Assembly: GCF_918698115.1 (NCBI RefSeq)
Contig: NZ_CAKKLV010000009.1
Span: 122,918 to 186,917 of the forward strand
Length of the DNA stretch: 64,000 nucleotides
Source of the DNA: Peribacillus sp. Bi96
GTDB taxonomy: Bacteria > Bacillota > Bacilli > Bacillales > DSM-1321
Reading direction: 5' to 3'
The notes under the pieces are model-generated. The model ran no database searches. It saw only the letters and a list, made by a program, of their open reading frames with translations, and was not told the DNA's origin. Positions within the stretch are counted from its first letter, which is position 1. Every line of letters starts with the position of its first letter. Below, in pieces: positions 1 through 7,677 of the stretch. A program made the translations under genes and the position numbers.

Positions 1-68
1 TTTTGGAAATTTACTTAGAGGAAACAATTAAAAAGGGAACAAAATTTATTACATTAAAAGACTTATAA
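1..68 (+). CDS. 3' end of an unidentified protein (partial)
   Basis: One frame is open from the window edge and closes with TAA at 66-68, giving 21 visible residues that end in ITLKDL. The stop is only 18 bases before the next start on the same strand, so this gene is probably co-transcribed with the DedA gene that follows. A tail of this kind resembles polysaccharide-deacetylase-like proteins, but the fragment is too short to assign a family. Confidence 0.45.
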   Translation, partial: LEIYLEETIKKGTKFITLKDL

Positions 69-86
69 CTGATTCGAGGGGATTTT

Positions 87-680
87 ATGAACATAGATAG
101 TATTTTACATTTTATTGACTTATATGGCTATCTTATCATTTTTCTTTTTTTGTTCATGGGCATTGTGGGCATTCCCGCTCCAGAGGAATCTCTTCTATTT
201 TTAATCGGAGTCTTAATTGGACAAAATAAGCTCTCTTTTGGTTTAGCAACCCTGAGTGCATTTCTTGGAGCCTTTTTAGGGATGCTTATCGCTTATGTAT
301 GTGGGAAATATGTTGGATATCCATTTATAAAGAAATTTGGGAAATACGTGGGCATTACCAATGAACGATGGGAGAAAGTACAGGAAAAGTATATGAATAA
401 TGTCCAAAAAACAATCGTGTTTGGGTTTTATCTACCAGGAATAAGGCAGATTAGTCCGTATTTTGCAGGAATCAATAATATTCCCCTCTTTAAATTCATT
501 CTCTTTTCCCTGCTAGGCACGTTTCTCTGGACTGTCCCTTTTATAGTGGCAGGGTATTATATGGGCAACGCCTTTCATATAAATCCAGAATATGTTCCAC
601 TTTTAGGTGTCGTATTCATCGTCTTTTTTTTGATATATGCTTTTATCAATTACATGAAGAGCAAAAAAAAGAATGGATAG
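87..680 (+). CDS. DedA family membrane protein
   Basis: 197-residue integral membrane protein of the DedA (SNARE-associated/VTT) superfamily. Visible are the N-terminal re-entrant region with GIPAPEESLLFLIG (about residues 27-40), the G-x-x-x-G-rich segment LGAFLGMLIAYVCGKYVG, the PFIKKFGKY stretch and the conserved FGFYLPGIRQISPYFAGI region (about 111-129), then two hydrophobic C-terminal helices and a basic tail. Several family members flip undecaprenyl phosphate or phospholipids across the membrane; the substrate here is unknown. The start has GAGGGGAT just upstream. It is followed by a lipid glycosyltransferase and then another DedA gene, which suggests a role in lipid-linked intermediates. 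Confidence 0.9.
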   Translation: MNIDSILHFIDLYGYLIIFLFLFMGIVGIPAPEESLLFLIGVLIGQNKLSFGLATLSAFLGAFLGMLIAYVCGKYVGYPFIKKFGKYVGITNERWEKVQEKYMNNVQKTIVFGFYLPGIRQISPYFAGINNIPLFKFILFSLLGTFLWTVPFIVAGYYMGNAFHINPEYVPLLGVVFIVFFLIYAFINYMKSKKKNG

Positions 681-888
681 AAGACTATTCAAGCGGGCTG
701 CCTAAGTTTAGGGAACGGGGGCTTGTGATAAGGTGAACGTATCATTAAAAATTGATTAAAATGAAAGTTATTAACAAAAAAAGTGTTATATTGTAAAGGG
801 AAAAAAACTCTTGAACATGCAAAACGTCTTTTTTCCAAGTCCGTAATCATTACATTAAAAAGAATGATTTCAATAGGGGATGACATAT

Positions 889-2055
889 ATGAAGAAGGTT
901 TTGTTTTTACCTCTCTTCCGCATGCAGTCGGGACATCATCAAGTTGCAGAGGCCTTAATGGATATGTTTAAAAAGCATACAGACGGAGTTATTTTGAAAA
1001 AAGTAGATTTGTTAAGTTATACGAATAATTCTTTAGAAAAAATGATAACAACCGGTTATTTGAAATGGATCCGTTATGCACCAGAAAGCTATAATCTCGC
1101 CTACAAAAACCTTTTTTACGTTAACTCGCAGAAGGAACGTTCATTTAAATGGTATCAACATATATTTTTGAAAAAAATGGAACAATTGATAGCGGAGGAA
1201 AGGCCAGATTTAATTGTGTGTACACACGGATTCCCTTCCTATCTTTTAAGCCAGTTAAAGATAAAAGGGAAGTGCAGCACCCCGATTATAAACGTGTATA
1301 CGGATTTCTTTATTAATAATGTATGGGGAAGCAATGGGATTGATTTTCACTTTCTTCCAAGTCAGGAATTGAAAGAAAAGCTATTAAGCAAGAATCAAAT
1401 ATCGAAACATAGTATGATGGTAACAGGTATTCCTGTGCATGAGGAAATCACTAAAAGGGCACGTGTATTTAACAACACAGATCGCCCCAAAGTTTTAATC
1501 TCAGGAGGAAATAGTGGTTTGGGCGGGATTTTGAATTTAGCTGGTGAATTAAAAAAATCAACCGCTTTTGATTATTTTGTACTTTGTGGTAACAACAAAA
1601 AGCTATATGATGAGATTAATACATGGGGTTTAGCTCATATTAAACCATTGCCTTATATCTCATCAAGAATTGAAATGAACAAAATTTATGATGAAGTGGA
1701 TGTAATCATCACGAAACCAGGTGGTGTCACCATTAGTGAAGCACTTCGAAAAAGGCTTCCGATTTTCGTCCATTCGATGCTGCCAGGACAGGAGGAAATT
1801 AATCTACAGTATTTAAAAGACAATAAACTTGTATTTGAAATCAATCCTAAATCTTCATTTGAAAAACAAATGCTTACTATTTTAAAGGACCATGAAAAAA
1901 TGGATCAGTGGGATAAATCGATCGAAACCTATCAAAAGGAAATGGAATTGGAAAACCCTGAGGGAATGGTTGAAATTATGAAAATGATTCTTAATCTGAA
2001 ACAAGCCGATAAGCCATCATATTTCACAAATCAGTCAAAAGTTATTTATAGCTAG
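889..2055 (+). CDS. UgtP/MGDG-synthase-like glycosyltransferase
   Basis: 388-residue GT-B fold glycosyltransferase of the MGDG-synthase/UgtP (GT28) group. The N-terminal acceptor domain begins MKKVLFLPLFRMQSGHHQVAEAL, the family's lipid-acceptor motif. The C-terminal half carries VLISGGNSGLGG and ITKPGGVTISEALRKRLPIF, the nucleotide-sugar binding region. UgtP of B. subtilis (about 382 residues) adds glucose from UDP-glucose to diacylglycerol at the inner face of the membrane; the precise acceptor here is an inference. An ATG at 880 is in frame, but AGGGG at 874-879 fits the ATG at 889. DedA membrane proteins flank it on both sides. Confidence 0.85.
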   Translation: MKKVLFLPLFRMQSGHHQVAEALMDMFKKHTDGVILKKVDLLSYTNNSLEKMITTGYLKWIRYAPESYNLAYKNLFYVNSQKERSFKWYQHIFLKKMEQLIAEERPDLIVCTHGFPSYLLSQLKIKGKCSTPIINVYTDFFINNVWGSNGIDFHFLPSQELKEKLLSKNQISKHSMMVTGIPVHEEITKRARVFNNTDRPKVLISGGNSGLGGILNLAGELKKSTAFDYFVLCGNNKKLYDEINTWGLAHIKPLPYISSRIEMNKIYDEVDVIITKPGGVTISEALRKRLPIFVHSMLPGQEEINLQYLKDNKLVFEINPKSSFEKQMLTILKDHEKMDQWDKSIETYQKEMELENPEGMVEIMKMILNLKQADKPSYFTNQSKVIYS

Positions 2056-2155
2056 GGGACATTCTATTTTTCCTGCCGTCAAGCGGCCCCATTTTTAATA
2101 ATAACATTCGAGATTCATATAAGAGAAAAGAAAGAAAACGAAAGAGAGAAGTTGA

Positions 2156-2764
2156 ATGATAAACGACTTTATCCAATCTATTTTACTTACACTCATGGAT
2201 TATGGGTACCTAGGAATTACACTTGGACTTATGATTGAAATTATTCCAAGTGAAATTGTATTATCCTATGGGGGCTTTTTAGTTTCCCAAGGAAAAATTG
2301 GCTTTGTTGGCGCGGTTATTGCTGGAACAATTGGCGGAACCATCGCTCAGATATTTGTTTATTTAATCGGATATTATGGTGGAAGACCATTTTTAGAAAA
2401 ATATGGAAAGTATATATTCATTCACAAAAAACATATTGAACTATCGGAAACTTGGTTTACTAAATATGGACCAAGCGTCATTTTTACGGCTAGGTTCATT
2501 CCGGTTGTCAGACATGCTATTTCCATTCCAGCAGGGATTTCCAAAATGCCATTAATGAAGTTCACGAATTATACGCTGCTAGCTGTACTTCCGTGGTCTG
2601 TGCTTTTTGTATTCCTCGGGATGAAGTTAGGAAGCAATTGGGACCAGATTAACGAGATGGCCAAGCCCTATATCCAGCCAGTCGCATTCGTGGCGATCCT
2701 CATTATTGCCGGAATGATCATTCGCGGGTTCATGAAAAAAAAGAAAAACAAAGGTTTTTTATGA
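2156..2764 (+). CDS. DedA family membrane protein (second copy)
   Basis: 202-residue DedA family protein with MIEIIPSEIVLSYGGFLVSQG near the N-terminus, a glycine-rich helix (GAVIAGTIGGTIAQIFVYLIG), the YGGRPFLEKYGKY segment and the hallmark FTARFIPVVRHAISIPAGI (about 117-135), ending in a lysine-rich tail. It shares the overall plan of the copy at 87-680 but differs at most positions, so it is not a recent duplicate. GAGAGAAG precedes the ATG. A terminator follows directly, so this gene closes the DedA-glycosyltransferase-DedA unit. Confidence 0.9.
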   Translation: MINDFIQSILLTLMDYGYLGITLGLMIEIIPSEIVLSYGGFLVSQGKIGFVGAVIAGTIGGTIAQIFVYLIGYYGGRPFLEKYGKYIFIHKKHIELSETWFTKYGPSVIFTARFIPVVRHAISIPAGISKMPLMKFTNYTLLAVLPWSVLFVFLGMKLGSNWDQINEMAKPYIQPVAFVAILIIAGMIIRGFMKKKKNKGFL

Positions 2765-2780
2765 TTTTAAATAGTGAAGG

Positions 2781-2809
2781 GACCTCCTATTAGGTGGTCT
2801 TTTTTTTTT
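2781..2809 (+). terminator. Rho-independent terminator
   Basis: GACCTCC, loop TATTA, GGTGGTC (one mismatch), followed by nine T. It ends the transcript of the DedA/glycosyltransferase genes. Confidence 0.8.
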
Positions 2810-2917
2810 GTCGACGAGATGGTGAATCTCTAGGGTTATTCCCTTTATTTTGAAACTTTGGTATGTGTTATCCGTATATAATGTGAGTAAATACCTATTA
2901 CCAAGGAGGATAATAAT

Positions 2918-3265
2918 GTGGAGAAAGCAATAGTTGATTATCTTATTGTGGCTCTGTTGATTATTGGTTTCACATACGGTCTTATTAGAGAAATTAGGCA
3001 ATGCGTTAGCATCATAAAAGGAAATAAATCTGATGATGTTCATTACAAGAGGAGACTGATTGGGAACTATCTATCTTGCCTATCCTATGTGGGCTTTCTT
3101 TTTTCTTATATTTTGAATCTATTATTAGTATTAATGATTATACCAGATGCATTTTTCACAAGTGATAATACGAGTTTTTGTTGTTTTGGGTTTCTTGCGA
3201 TGCTTTTAATCGCTAAATTTGGGATTATTCCAAAAGAAATGAAAGAAACTAATTACAAAATATGA
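2918..3265 (+). CDS. Small three-helix membrane protein
   Basis: 115-residue protein not recognised as a named family. It has three hydrophobic segments at about residues 6-25, 50-75 and 85-103 separated by short charged loops. AAGGAGGA at 2903-2910 sits 7 bases before GTG 2918. An overlapping ATG at 2916 opens a different frame that stops after five codons, so GTG is the real start. It stands alone between a terminator and the GrpB genes. Confidence 0.6.
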   Translation: MEKAIVDYLIVALLIIGFTYGLIREIRQCVSIIKGNKSDDVHYKRRLIGNYLSCLSYVGFLFSYILNLLLVLMIIPDAFFTSDNTSFCCFGFLAMLLIAKFGIIPKEMKETNYKI

Positions 3266-3422
3266 GCCACGAATACATAATTGAGAAAGTGAAAATATGA
3301 AGTGAAGGAAATCCGAAATGACCCCACATATATGTCCTTTATGAACATAAGAAGATAGATCGTCATTCGAACGAAATGGAAAAAAAGATGTTTGCCGAAA
3401 CTTCATGGAAGTGGGTGATTAA

Positions 3423-3939
3423 ATGGAAAAACCAATCAAAATCGAAGATTATAAGCCCGAGTGGGTAAGTGAGTTCGAACAGGAAAAAGCGAGGATAATG
3501 GAGGCATTAAAAAATTATCCCCTTTTTGTTGAGCATATTGGAAGTACATCTGTCGAAGGATTGGGGGCAAAACCCATTTTGGACATCATGGCTGGCGTTC
3601 ATCATTTAGATGAGGTGGATATGTTCATTGAACCCTTGCAATCGATTGGGTATGTATTTGTCGCACATAAGGAATTTCCCGAAAGGCGTTTTTTTAGAAA
3701 AGGTCAATGGAGAGCGGGGACACACCATTTGCATTTCTATAAATACGGAAGTGAACAGTGGAAAAATCAACTTTCATTTAGGGATTATCTAAGAACTCAT
3801 CCTAACGTACGGAACCAACATCAGCAATAAAACGGGAATTATCTCAAATCCATCCAGCTGATGTGGTGGGTATACGGAATCGAAAGCTCCATTTATTCAA
3901 TTTGTTCTGGAACAAGCGAATAAAGAACGTAATGGGTAT
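3423..3939 (+). pseudogene. GrpB (UPF0157) family protein, two frameshifts
   Basis: The first 135 residues match the GrpB/UPF0157 nucleotidyltransferase-like family (EHIGSTSVEGLGAKPILDIM, then HHLHFYKYGS and FRDYLRTHP). The frame then stops at 3828-3830 although the family continues for about 40 residues. The missing part is present in other frames: KRELSQIHPADVVGIRNRK follows after a one-base loss near 3827, and APFIQFVLEQANKERN after a second one-base loss near 3885. The last frame runs on into the next GrpB gene without a stop. Either the gene is freshly broken or the two sites are sequence errors. The family's function is unknown. Confidence 0.75.
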
Positions 3940-4026
3940 GTGATTTTTTTAAAAAGGAAACGTTTATTATTTTTTGCACGCTCCAGATCAATGAGATATA
4001 ACCTGCATTGGAAAAAGGAGGCTTTC

Positions 4027-4611
4027 ATGAGAAAGGTCGAGGTCGTTTCACATAAGAAAGAGTGGTCGATTCTGTTTCAAGGTGAATGCAAAGAATTACA
4101 GGATATATTTGGGGATGAATTGATAGGGCTATACCATATTGGCAGTACGGCGATACCTGCCATTCATGCCAAACCTGTAATAGATATTTTGGCAGTCGTT
4201 CGTAGTATAGAACGTGTCGTTGGGTTTAATCAAAAAATGGAACAGATAGGTTATGAAGCCAGGGGAGAGAATGGGATCGCTGGACGAAGATTTTTTAGTA
4301 AAGGCGGGAATGAGAGGACGCACCATATTCACATGTTTCAAAAAGGACATGAAGAAATAGCCAGACACCTCGCTTTTCGGGACTATATGTTGGCCCATTC
4401 CTATGAAGCACAAAGATATAGTCAGCTGAAACAGCGCTTGGCTGCACAATTCCCGAATGATATCAATGGATATGTAAACGGGAAAAATGATTTTATAAAA
4501 GAGATGGATGAACGAGCAAAACACTGGCTGAAATCGATGAATAAGCAGGGTGATCATGATGCTGATAAAGTGGATATGATGCCAAGTGAGTGTGGAAATC
4601 CAAAGTTTTAG
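4027..4611 (+). CDS. GrpB (UPF0157) family protein
   Basis: 194-residue intact member of the GrpB/UPF0157 family, which has a nucleotidyltransferase-like fold and no established role. Conserved features are YHIGSTAIPAIHAKPVIDIL (about 37-56), GRRFFSKGG, the THHIHMFQKG histidine cluster and the C-terminal FPNDINGYVNGKNDFI. The frame is open much further upstream, but AAAAAGGAGG at 4011-4020 fits ATG 4027, and the longer N-terminus is the read-through tail of the broken copy in front. The two copies are clearly divergent paralogues. Confidence 0.85.
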   Translation: MRKVEVVSHKKEWSILFQGECKELQDIFGDELIGLYHIGSTAIPAIHAKPVIDILAVVRSIERVVGFNQKMEQIGYEARGENGIAGRRFFSKGGNERTHHIHMFQKGHEEIARHLAFRDYMLAHSYEAQRYSQLKQRLAAQFPNDINGYVNGKNDFIKEMDERAKHWLKSMNKQGDHDADKVDMMPSECGNPKF

Positions 4612-4716
4612 GTTAAGGTTGAATCTAAGTCACCCTTACGAAGTTTAGGAGATGAAACAGTTAAACGGGGTTTAGCAAAAGTATGGATCTACCCCGTTAA
4701 AGTACACCCTCAAATA

Positions 4717-4769
4717 AAATCCCGACTTTATCTTTGAAAGAAAGAGATAGATTCGGGATTTGTTTTTTA
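4717..4769. terminator. Bidirectional terminator between convergent genes
   Basis: AAATCCCGA (4717-4725) pairs with TCGGGATTT (4753-4761), and an inner TATCTTT/AAAGAGATA extends the stem. GTTTTTTATT follows on the plus strand. It lies between the GrpB gene and the minus-strand secreted protein gene. Confidence 0.75.
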
Positions 4770-4776
4770 TTAAGTT

Positions 4777-5448
4777 TTAAAACTTATTTGGGAATTGTTT
4801 GATAATCCCTTCTGTTAGGGTGTCAGCCAATTTAATAATATGATCTTCACCTTTATCAAAAGCAGAAATTTCCGCATCTGTATCCTTTTTTATTCTGGAT
4901 ACAACTTGGTCTGTAAGCAATTTTAAATGTGTATATAGCAATTCCTTTAATTCATCATTGCTCCAATTCGGATTGGCTTTACTAAGGAAAAGAGCAATAT
5001 CATCAGCGTTTCTATACCATTCAGCATTAAATTTTTTCAGATTTTCCTGGTTTCCGCTTTTTGCTGCATCCACCACTTTTCCTGCAAGAACGATGTGCTC
5101 CCTTAACAGTTCAGCTAGTTTGTTGCCAGCTGCATCGCCATAATAAGGTTTGATTGCATTTCCTATATCATCCTGATTTTTTAATAACCTATTCAGTACC
5201 TTTTCTTTGTCATCCAAATCTGATAAGGCGCTTACCATATAGCTTCTTGTCCATATAGTATGGTCAATCCAAAGTTTCTGTAAAGAATGTTTTAGCTGTT
5301 CCGATGATTTACTAATACATTGTCTTTGTTGAGCCCCTTTTCCTTTTGCCTCAGTGGTTAGAGGAGAAAAGATCAAAGCAAAAGACATAAACAAGATCAT
5401 TAATGTTAAAAATCGGTTTTTGATAAAAATCATCTCCTTTATATACAT
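4777..5448 (-). CDS. Secreted helical protein with internal duplication
   Basis: 223-residue protein with a signal peptide (basic start, hydrophobic LTLMILFMSFALIFSPL, cleavage near TTEAKG). The mature part is alpha-helical and contains two related modules: one around WIDHTIWTRSYMVSAL to EHIVLAGKVVDAAKSG, the other around EWYRNADDIALFL to HLKLLTDQVVSRI. Both show a D-D-I helix followed by a leucine-rich helix ending in valine and lysine. Similar proteins are common in Bacillus with no assigned function. The first ATG has GGAG at a spacing of 7, while AAGGAG abuts the second ATG and is too close to use. Confidence 0.6.
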   Translation of the reverse strand: MYIKEMIFIKNRFLTLMILFMSFALIFSPLTTEAKGKGAQQRQCISKSSEQLKHSLQKLWIDHTIWTRSYMVSALSDLDDKEKVLNRLLKNQDDIGNAIKPYYGDAAGNKLAELLREHIVLAGKVVDAAKSGNQENLKKFNAEWYRNADDIALFLSKANPNWSNDELKELLYTHLKLLTDQVVSRIKKDTDAEISAFDKGEDHIIKLADTLTEGIIKQFPNKF

Positions 5449-5645
5449 TTAAATGCTCCATTATTATTTGAGTAATTTATAGGTTTTACTCTTCACGGAA
5501 AAATTCGGAACCGTTAAGGGTAATAATACTGACCCATTGAATGCACCTTATTTTTGCCGAGTTAATGCCAATCACCGCATGACTAACGGTTGTGTAAACT
5601 ACTAGCACCGCGTATTCGAGTTTTTCATTTTATTGAAATACAGGA

Positions 5646-5675
5646 TTGACAGCTTAGGTGTATTACGGGTATAGT
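5646..5675 (+). promoter_or_regulatory. Sigma-A promoter of the ytrA-like operon
   Basis: TTGACA (5646-5651), 18 bases, TATAGT (5670-5675). Transcription would start near 5682, just ahead of the operator palindrome at 5687-5712. Confidence 0.7.
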
Positions 5676-5686
5676 ACATCCATAAG

Positions 5687-5712
5687 GTGTATGAACCACT
5701 TGGTACATACAC
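5687..5712. promoter_or_regulatory. Operator for the YtrA-like repressor
   Basis: A perfect inverted repeat, GTGTATG then 12 bases then CATACAC, lies right at the predicted transcription start and ahead of the GntR gene. Known YtrA-subfamily operators have the same plan, GTGTA-type half-sites about 13 bases apart, so autoregulation is likely. Confidence 0.7.
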
Positions 5713-5756
5713 GCAAGACAATCAGACTTTTTTTAATAAATAGGGGGTGGTTTTTT

Positions 5757-6137
5757 ATGAACGTAAATACCCGGGAACCGGTATATCTGCAAGTCGTTAG
5801 GCATTTTAAAGAACAAATAGCCATTGGCAAATTCGTGGCCGGACAGGAAATTCCCTCTCGAAGAGAACTGGCCGCTTCATTGAACATAAATCCTAATACT
5901 GCTCAAAAAGCGTATAAAGAAATGGAGGAACAGGGCTTGATTCATACTGAACGAAATTTTCCCAGTCAAATTACGACGAACGAAACGGTTTTACAGGCTG
6001 TGAGGCAGGAACTTATTCTGGCTGCCGTTGATTCGTTTGTCGATGCGATCCGTCCTATTAATGTGCCAGTTGATGAACTGCTTCGTGTGGTTAAAGAGAA
6101 ATATTCGGAAGAAATAAGGGAGGGGGAAGAAGAATGA
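5757..6137 (+). CDS. GntR family regulator, YtrA subfamily
   Basis: 126-residue transcription regulator. The winged-helix domain fills the first 75 residues (VNTREPVYLQVVRHFKEQI, then PSRRELAASLNINPNTAQKAYKEMEEQGLI); the short C-terminal part, about 50 residues, lacks a FadR or HutC effector domain and is typical of the YtrA subfamily (about 130 residues). YtrA regulators usually repress an adjacent ABC transporter operon. GGGGGTGG precedes ATG 5757; the upstream extension of the frame runs over the promoter and operator and is not coding. Its stop overlaps the ABC ATPase start by four bases (ATGA). Confidence 0.9.
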   Translation: MNVNTREPVYLQVVRHFKEQIAIGKFVAGQEIPSRRELAASLNINPNTAQKAYKEMEEQGLIHTERNFPSQITTNETVLQAVRQELILAAVDSFVDAIRPINVPVDELLRVVKEKYSEEIREGEEE

Positions 6138-6820
6138 TCGAAGTAAAAAAAATCTCTAAGAATTACGGCCGGAAGAAAATCTTGGACGGTGTTTCTTTTA
6201 CCGCCAATAAAGGGGAAGTCACTTGTCTGATCGGGATAAATGGTGTCGGTAAAACGACTACACTCAAAGCCATTATGGGCTTGACGCCATATAAAGGCGA
6301 AATCCTGATTGATGATCAAAAAATGACAAAGGACAGCTATGAAAAAATCACCTTCATTCCAGACGCACCAACGATGCTTCCGCAAATGACGGTTAAACAG
6401 GCAATGGTGTTCATGGAGGATTTCTATACATCATGGAACACGGAAAGAGCCAATCAATTAATGGGATTCTTTAAGCTGAAAGAGGAGACCCCCATTTCGG
6501 AATTGTCAAAAGGGAATACAGCTAAGCTTAACTTAATGCTGGGTCTGTCCCTTGACGTGGATTATGTACTGATGGACGAACCGTTTTCGGGCATCGATAT
6601 GTTTAGCCGTGAGCAAATCGCCGATGTCTTTGCAAGTCACCTTATTGAAGACAGGGGCGTCATCATCACGACCCATGAAATTGGTGATATTGAACATTTA
6701 ATCGATAAGGTCATTTTATTGGATAATGGTACAGTGCTGAAAGAGTTCAATACAGAAGAAATGCGTGAAGAGGAAGGGAAATCGGTAGTCGATGTAATGA
6801 GAGAGGTGTATCAATCATGA
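6134..6820 (+). CDS. ABC transporter ATP-binding protein
   Basis: 228-residue ABC ATPase. Walker A is GINGVGKTT (about 35-43), the signature loop is the relaxed form LSKGN instead of LSGGQ, Walker B is YVLMDEPFSGID, and the switch histidine is in ITTHEIGD. This is the YtrB/CcmA-like type that pairs with ABC-2-like permeases. It overlaps the regulator before it and the permease after it by ATGA, so the three are translationally coupled. Substrate unknown; YtrA-controlled transporters often respond to cell-wall antibiotics. Confidence 0.9.
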   Translation: MIEVKKISKNYGRKKILDGVSFTANKGEVTCLIGINGVGKTTTLKAIMGLTPYKGEILIDDQKMTKDSYEKITFIPDAPTMLPQMTVKQAMVFMEDFYTSWNTERANQLMGFFKLKEETPISELSKGNTAKLNLMLGLSLDVDYVLMDEPFSGIDMFSREQIADVFASHLIEDRGVIITTHEIGDIEHLIDKVILLDNGTVLKEFNTEEMREEEGKSVVDVMREVYQS

Positions 6821-7650
6821 TGCGTTATTTAAAACTAGTGAACTTTGAAATCAACCGTTTCAGTAAAATCTATCTTAGCTTATTGTTGATCACCTTGGTT
6901 TCACAATTTGCTGGAGTGATCATTGTAACGAACAGTCTTCTTAATGATGCCAGGAAGATCATGTCGGAAGAAAAACTATCGGAGGCCGCTTATATTACCA
7001 ATTATGGAGGCATTGATTTTACCCATATCGCCAATACGCTTTTGTTTCAAGGACCGATCGCGCTCAGTGCCGTTGCTCTTATTTTTTACATTTTCCTTAT
7101 ATGGTATCGTGATTGGTTTGGAAAAAATACGTTCATTTATCGCCTATTGATGTTACCGACATCCAGATTGTCGATCTACCTTTCCAAGGCCACGGCCATC
7201 TTTTTGATGGTGTTAGGATTGATTGCTTGGCAGATTATCATTTTACCAATGGAAAATGCCCTTTTTGATTCAAGGGTGCCTGAAGCGTTCTTGAACATGG
7301 AAATGTCGTCTGCTGGAATAATCAAATTCAATCCTGTCTTGAATTTAATTATTCCAACTACATTCACGCAATTCTTGCTTTCCTATGGGATCGGTCTAAT
7401 GGTCATGGCTATATTATTTACAGCGATCATGTTTGAAAGAAGTTTCCGTATAAAAGGTATCATTTTGGGCTTGGTGTATTGCGGAATAGCTGCAGCGTTG
7501 TTTTTAACTCCTGTTTTCGCAATGGCAAGTGATGTTTTCTATTTTTACCCTGGTGAACTTGTTGGAACACTGATCGCTTTAGGAATCATCGTGACAGGAA
7601 TTTCGATTTGGCTTGGTTCTTGGTTATTAAAAAACCGCGTTACTGTATAA
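6817..7650 (+). CDS. ABC transporter permease subunit
   Basis: 277-residue membrane protein with six predicted transmembrane segments: one after residue 15, one at about 80-98, one at about 125-145, one at about 188-208, one at about 216-236 and one at the C-terminus. A large extracytoplasmic loop follows the first helix. It has no sequence motif of its own, but position and topology identify it as the membrane partner of the preceding ATPase. The start overlaps the ATPase stop (ATGA). Confidence 0.8.
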   Translation: MMRYLKLVNFEINRFSKIYLSLLLITLVSQFAGVIIVTNSLLNDARKIMSEEKLSEAAYITNYGGIDFTHIANTLLFQGPIALSAVALIFYIFLIWYRDWFGKNTFIYRLLMLPTSRLSIYLSKATAIFLMVLGLIAWQIIILPMENALFDSRVPEAFLNMEMSSAGIIKFNPVLNLIIPTTFTQFLLSYGIGLMVMAILFTAIMFERSFRIKGIILGLVYCGIAAALFLTPVFAMASDVFYFYPGELVGTLIALGIIVTGISIWLGSWLLKNRVTV

Positions 7651-7677
7651 CAACAACTTTTAAGGAGAGTGAACAAG

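Noticed and set aside
5658..5756. Longer N-terminus of the GntR protein
   Set aside because: It would cover the promoter and operator; ATG 5757 has the proper ribosome binding site and family length.
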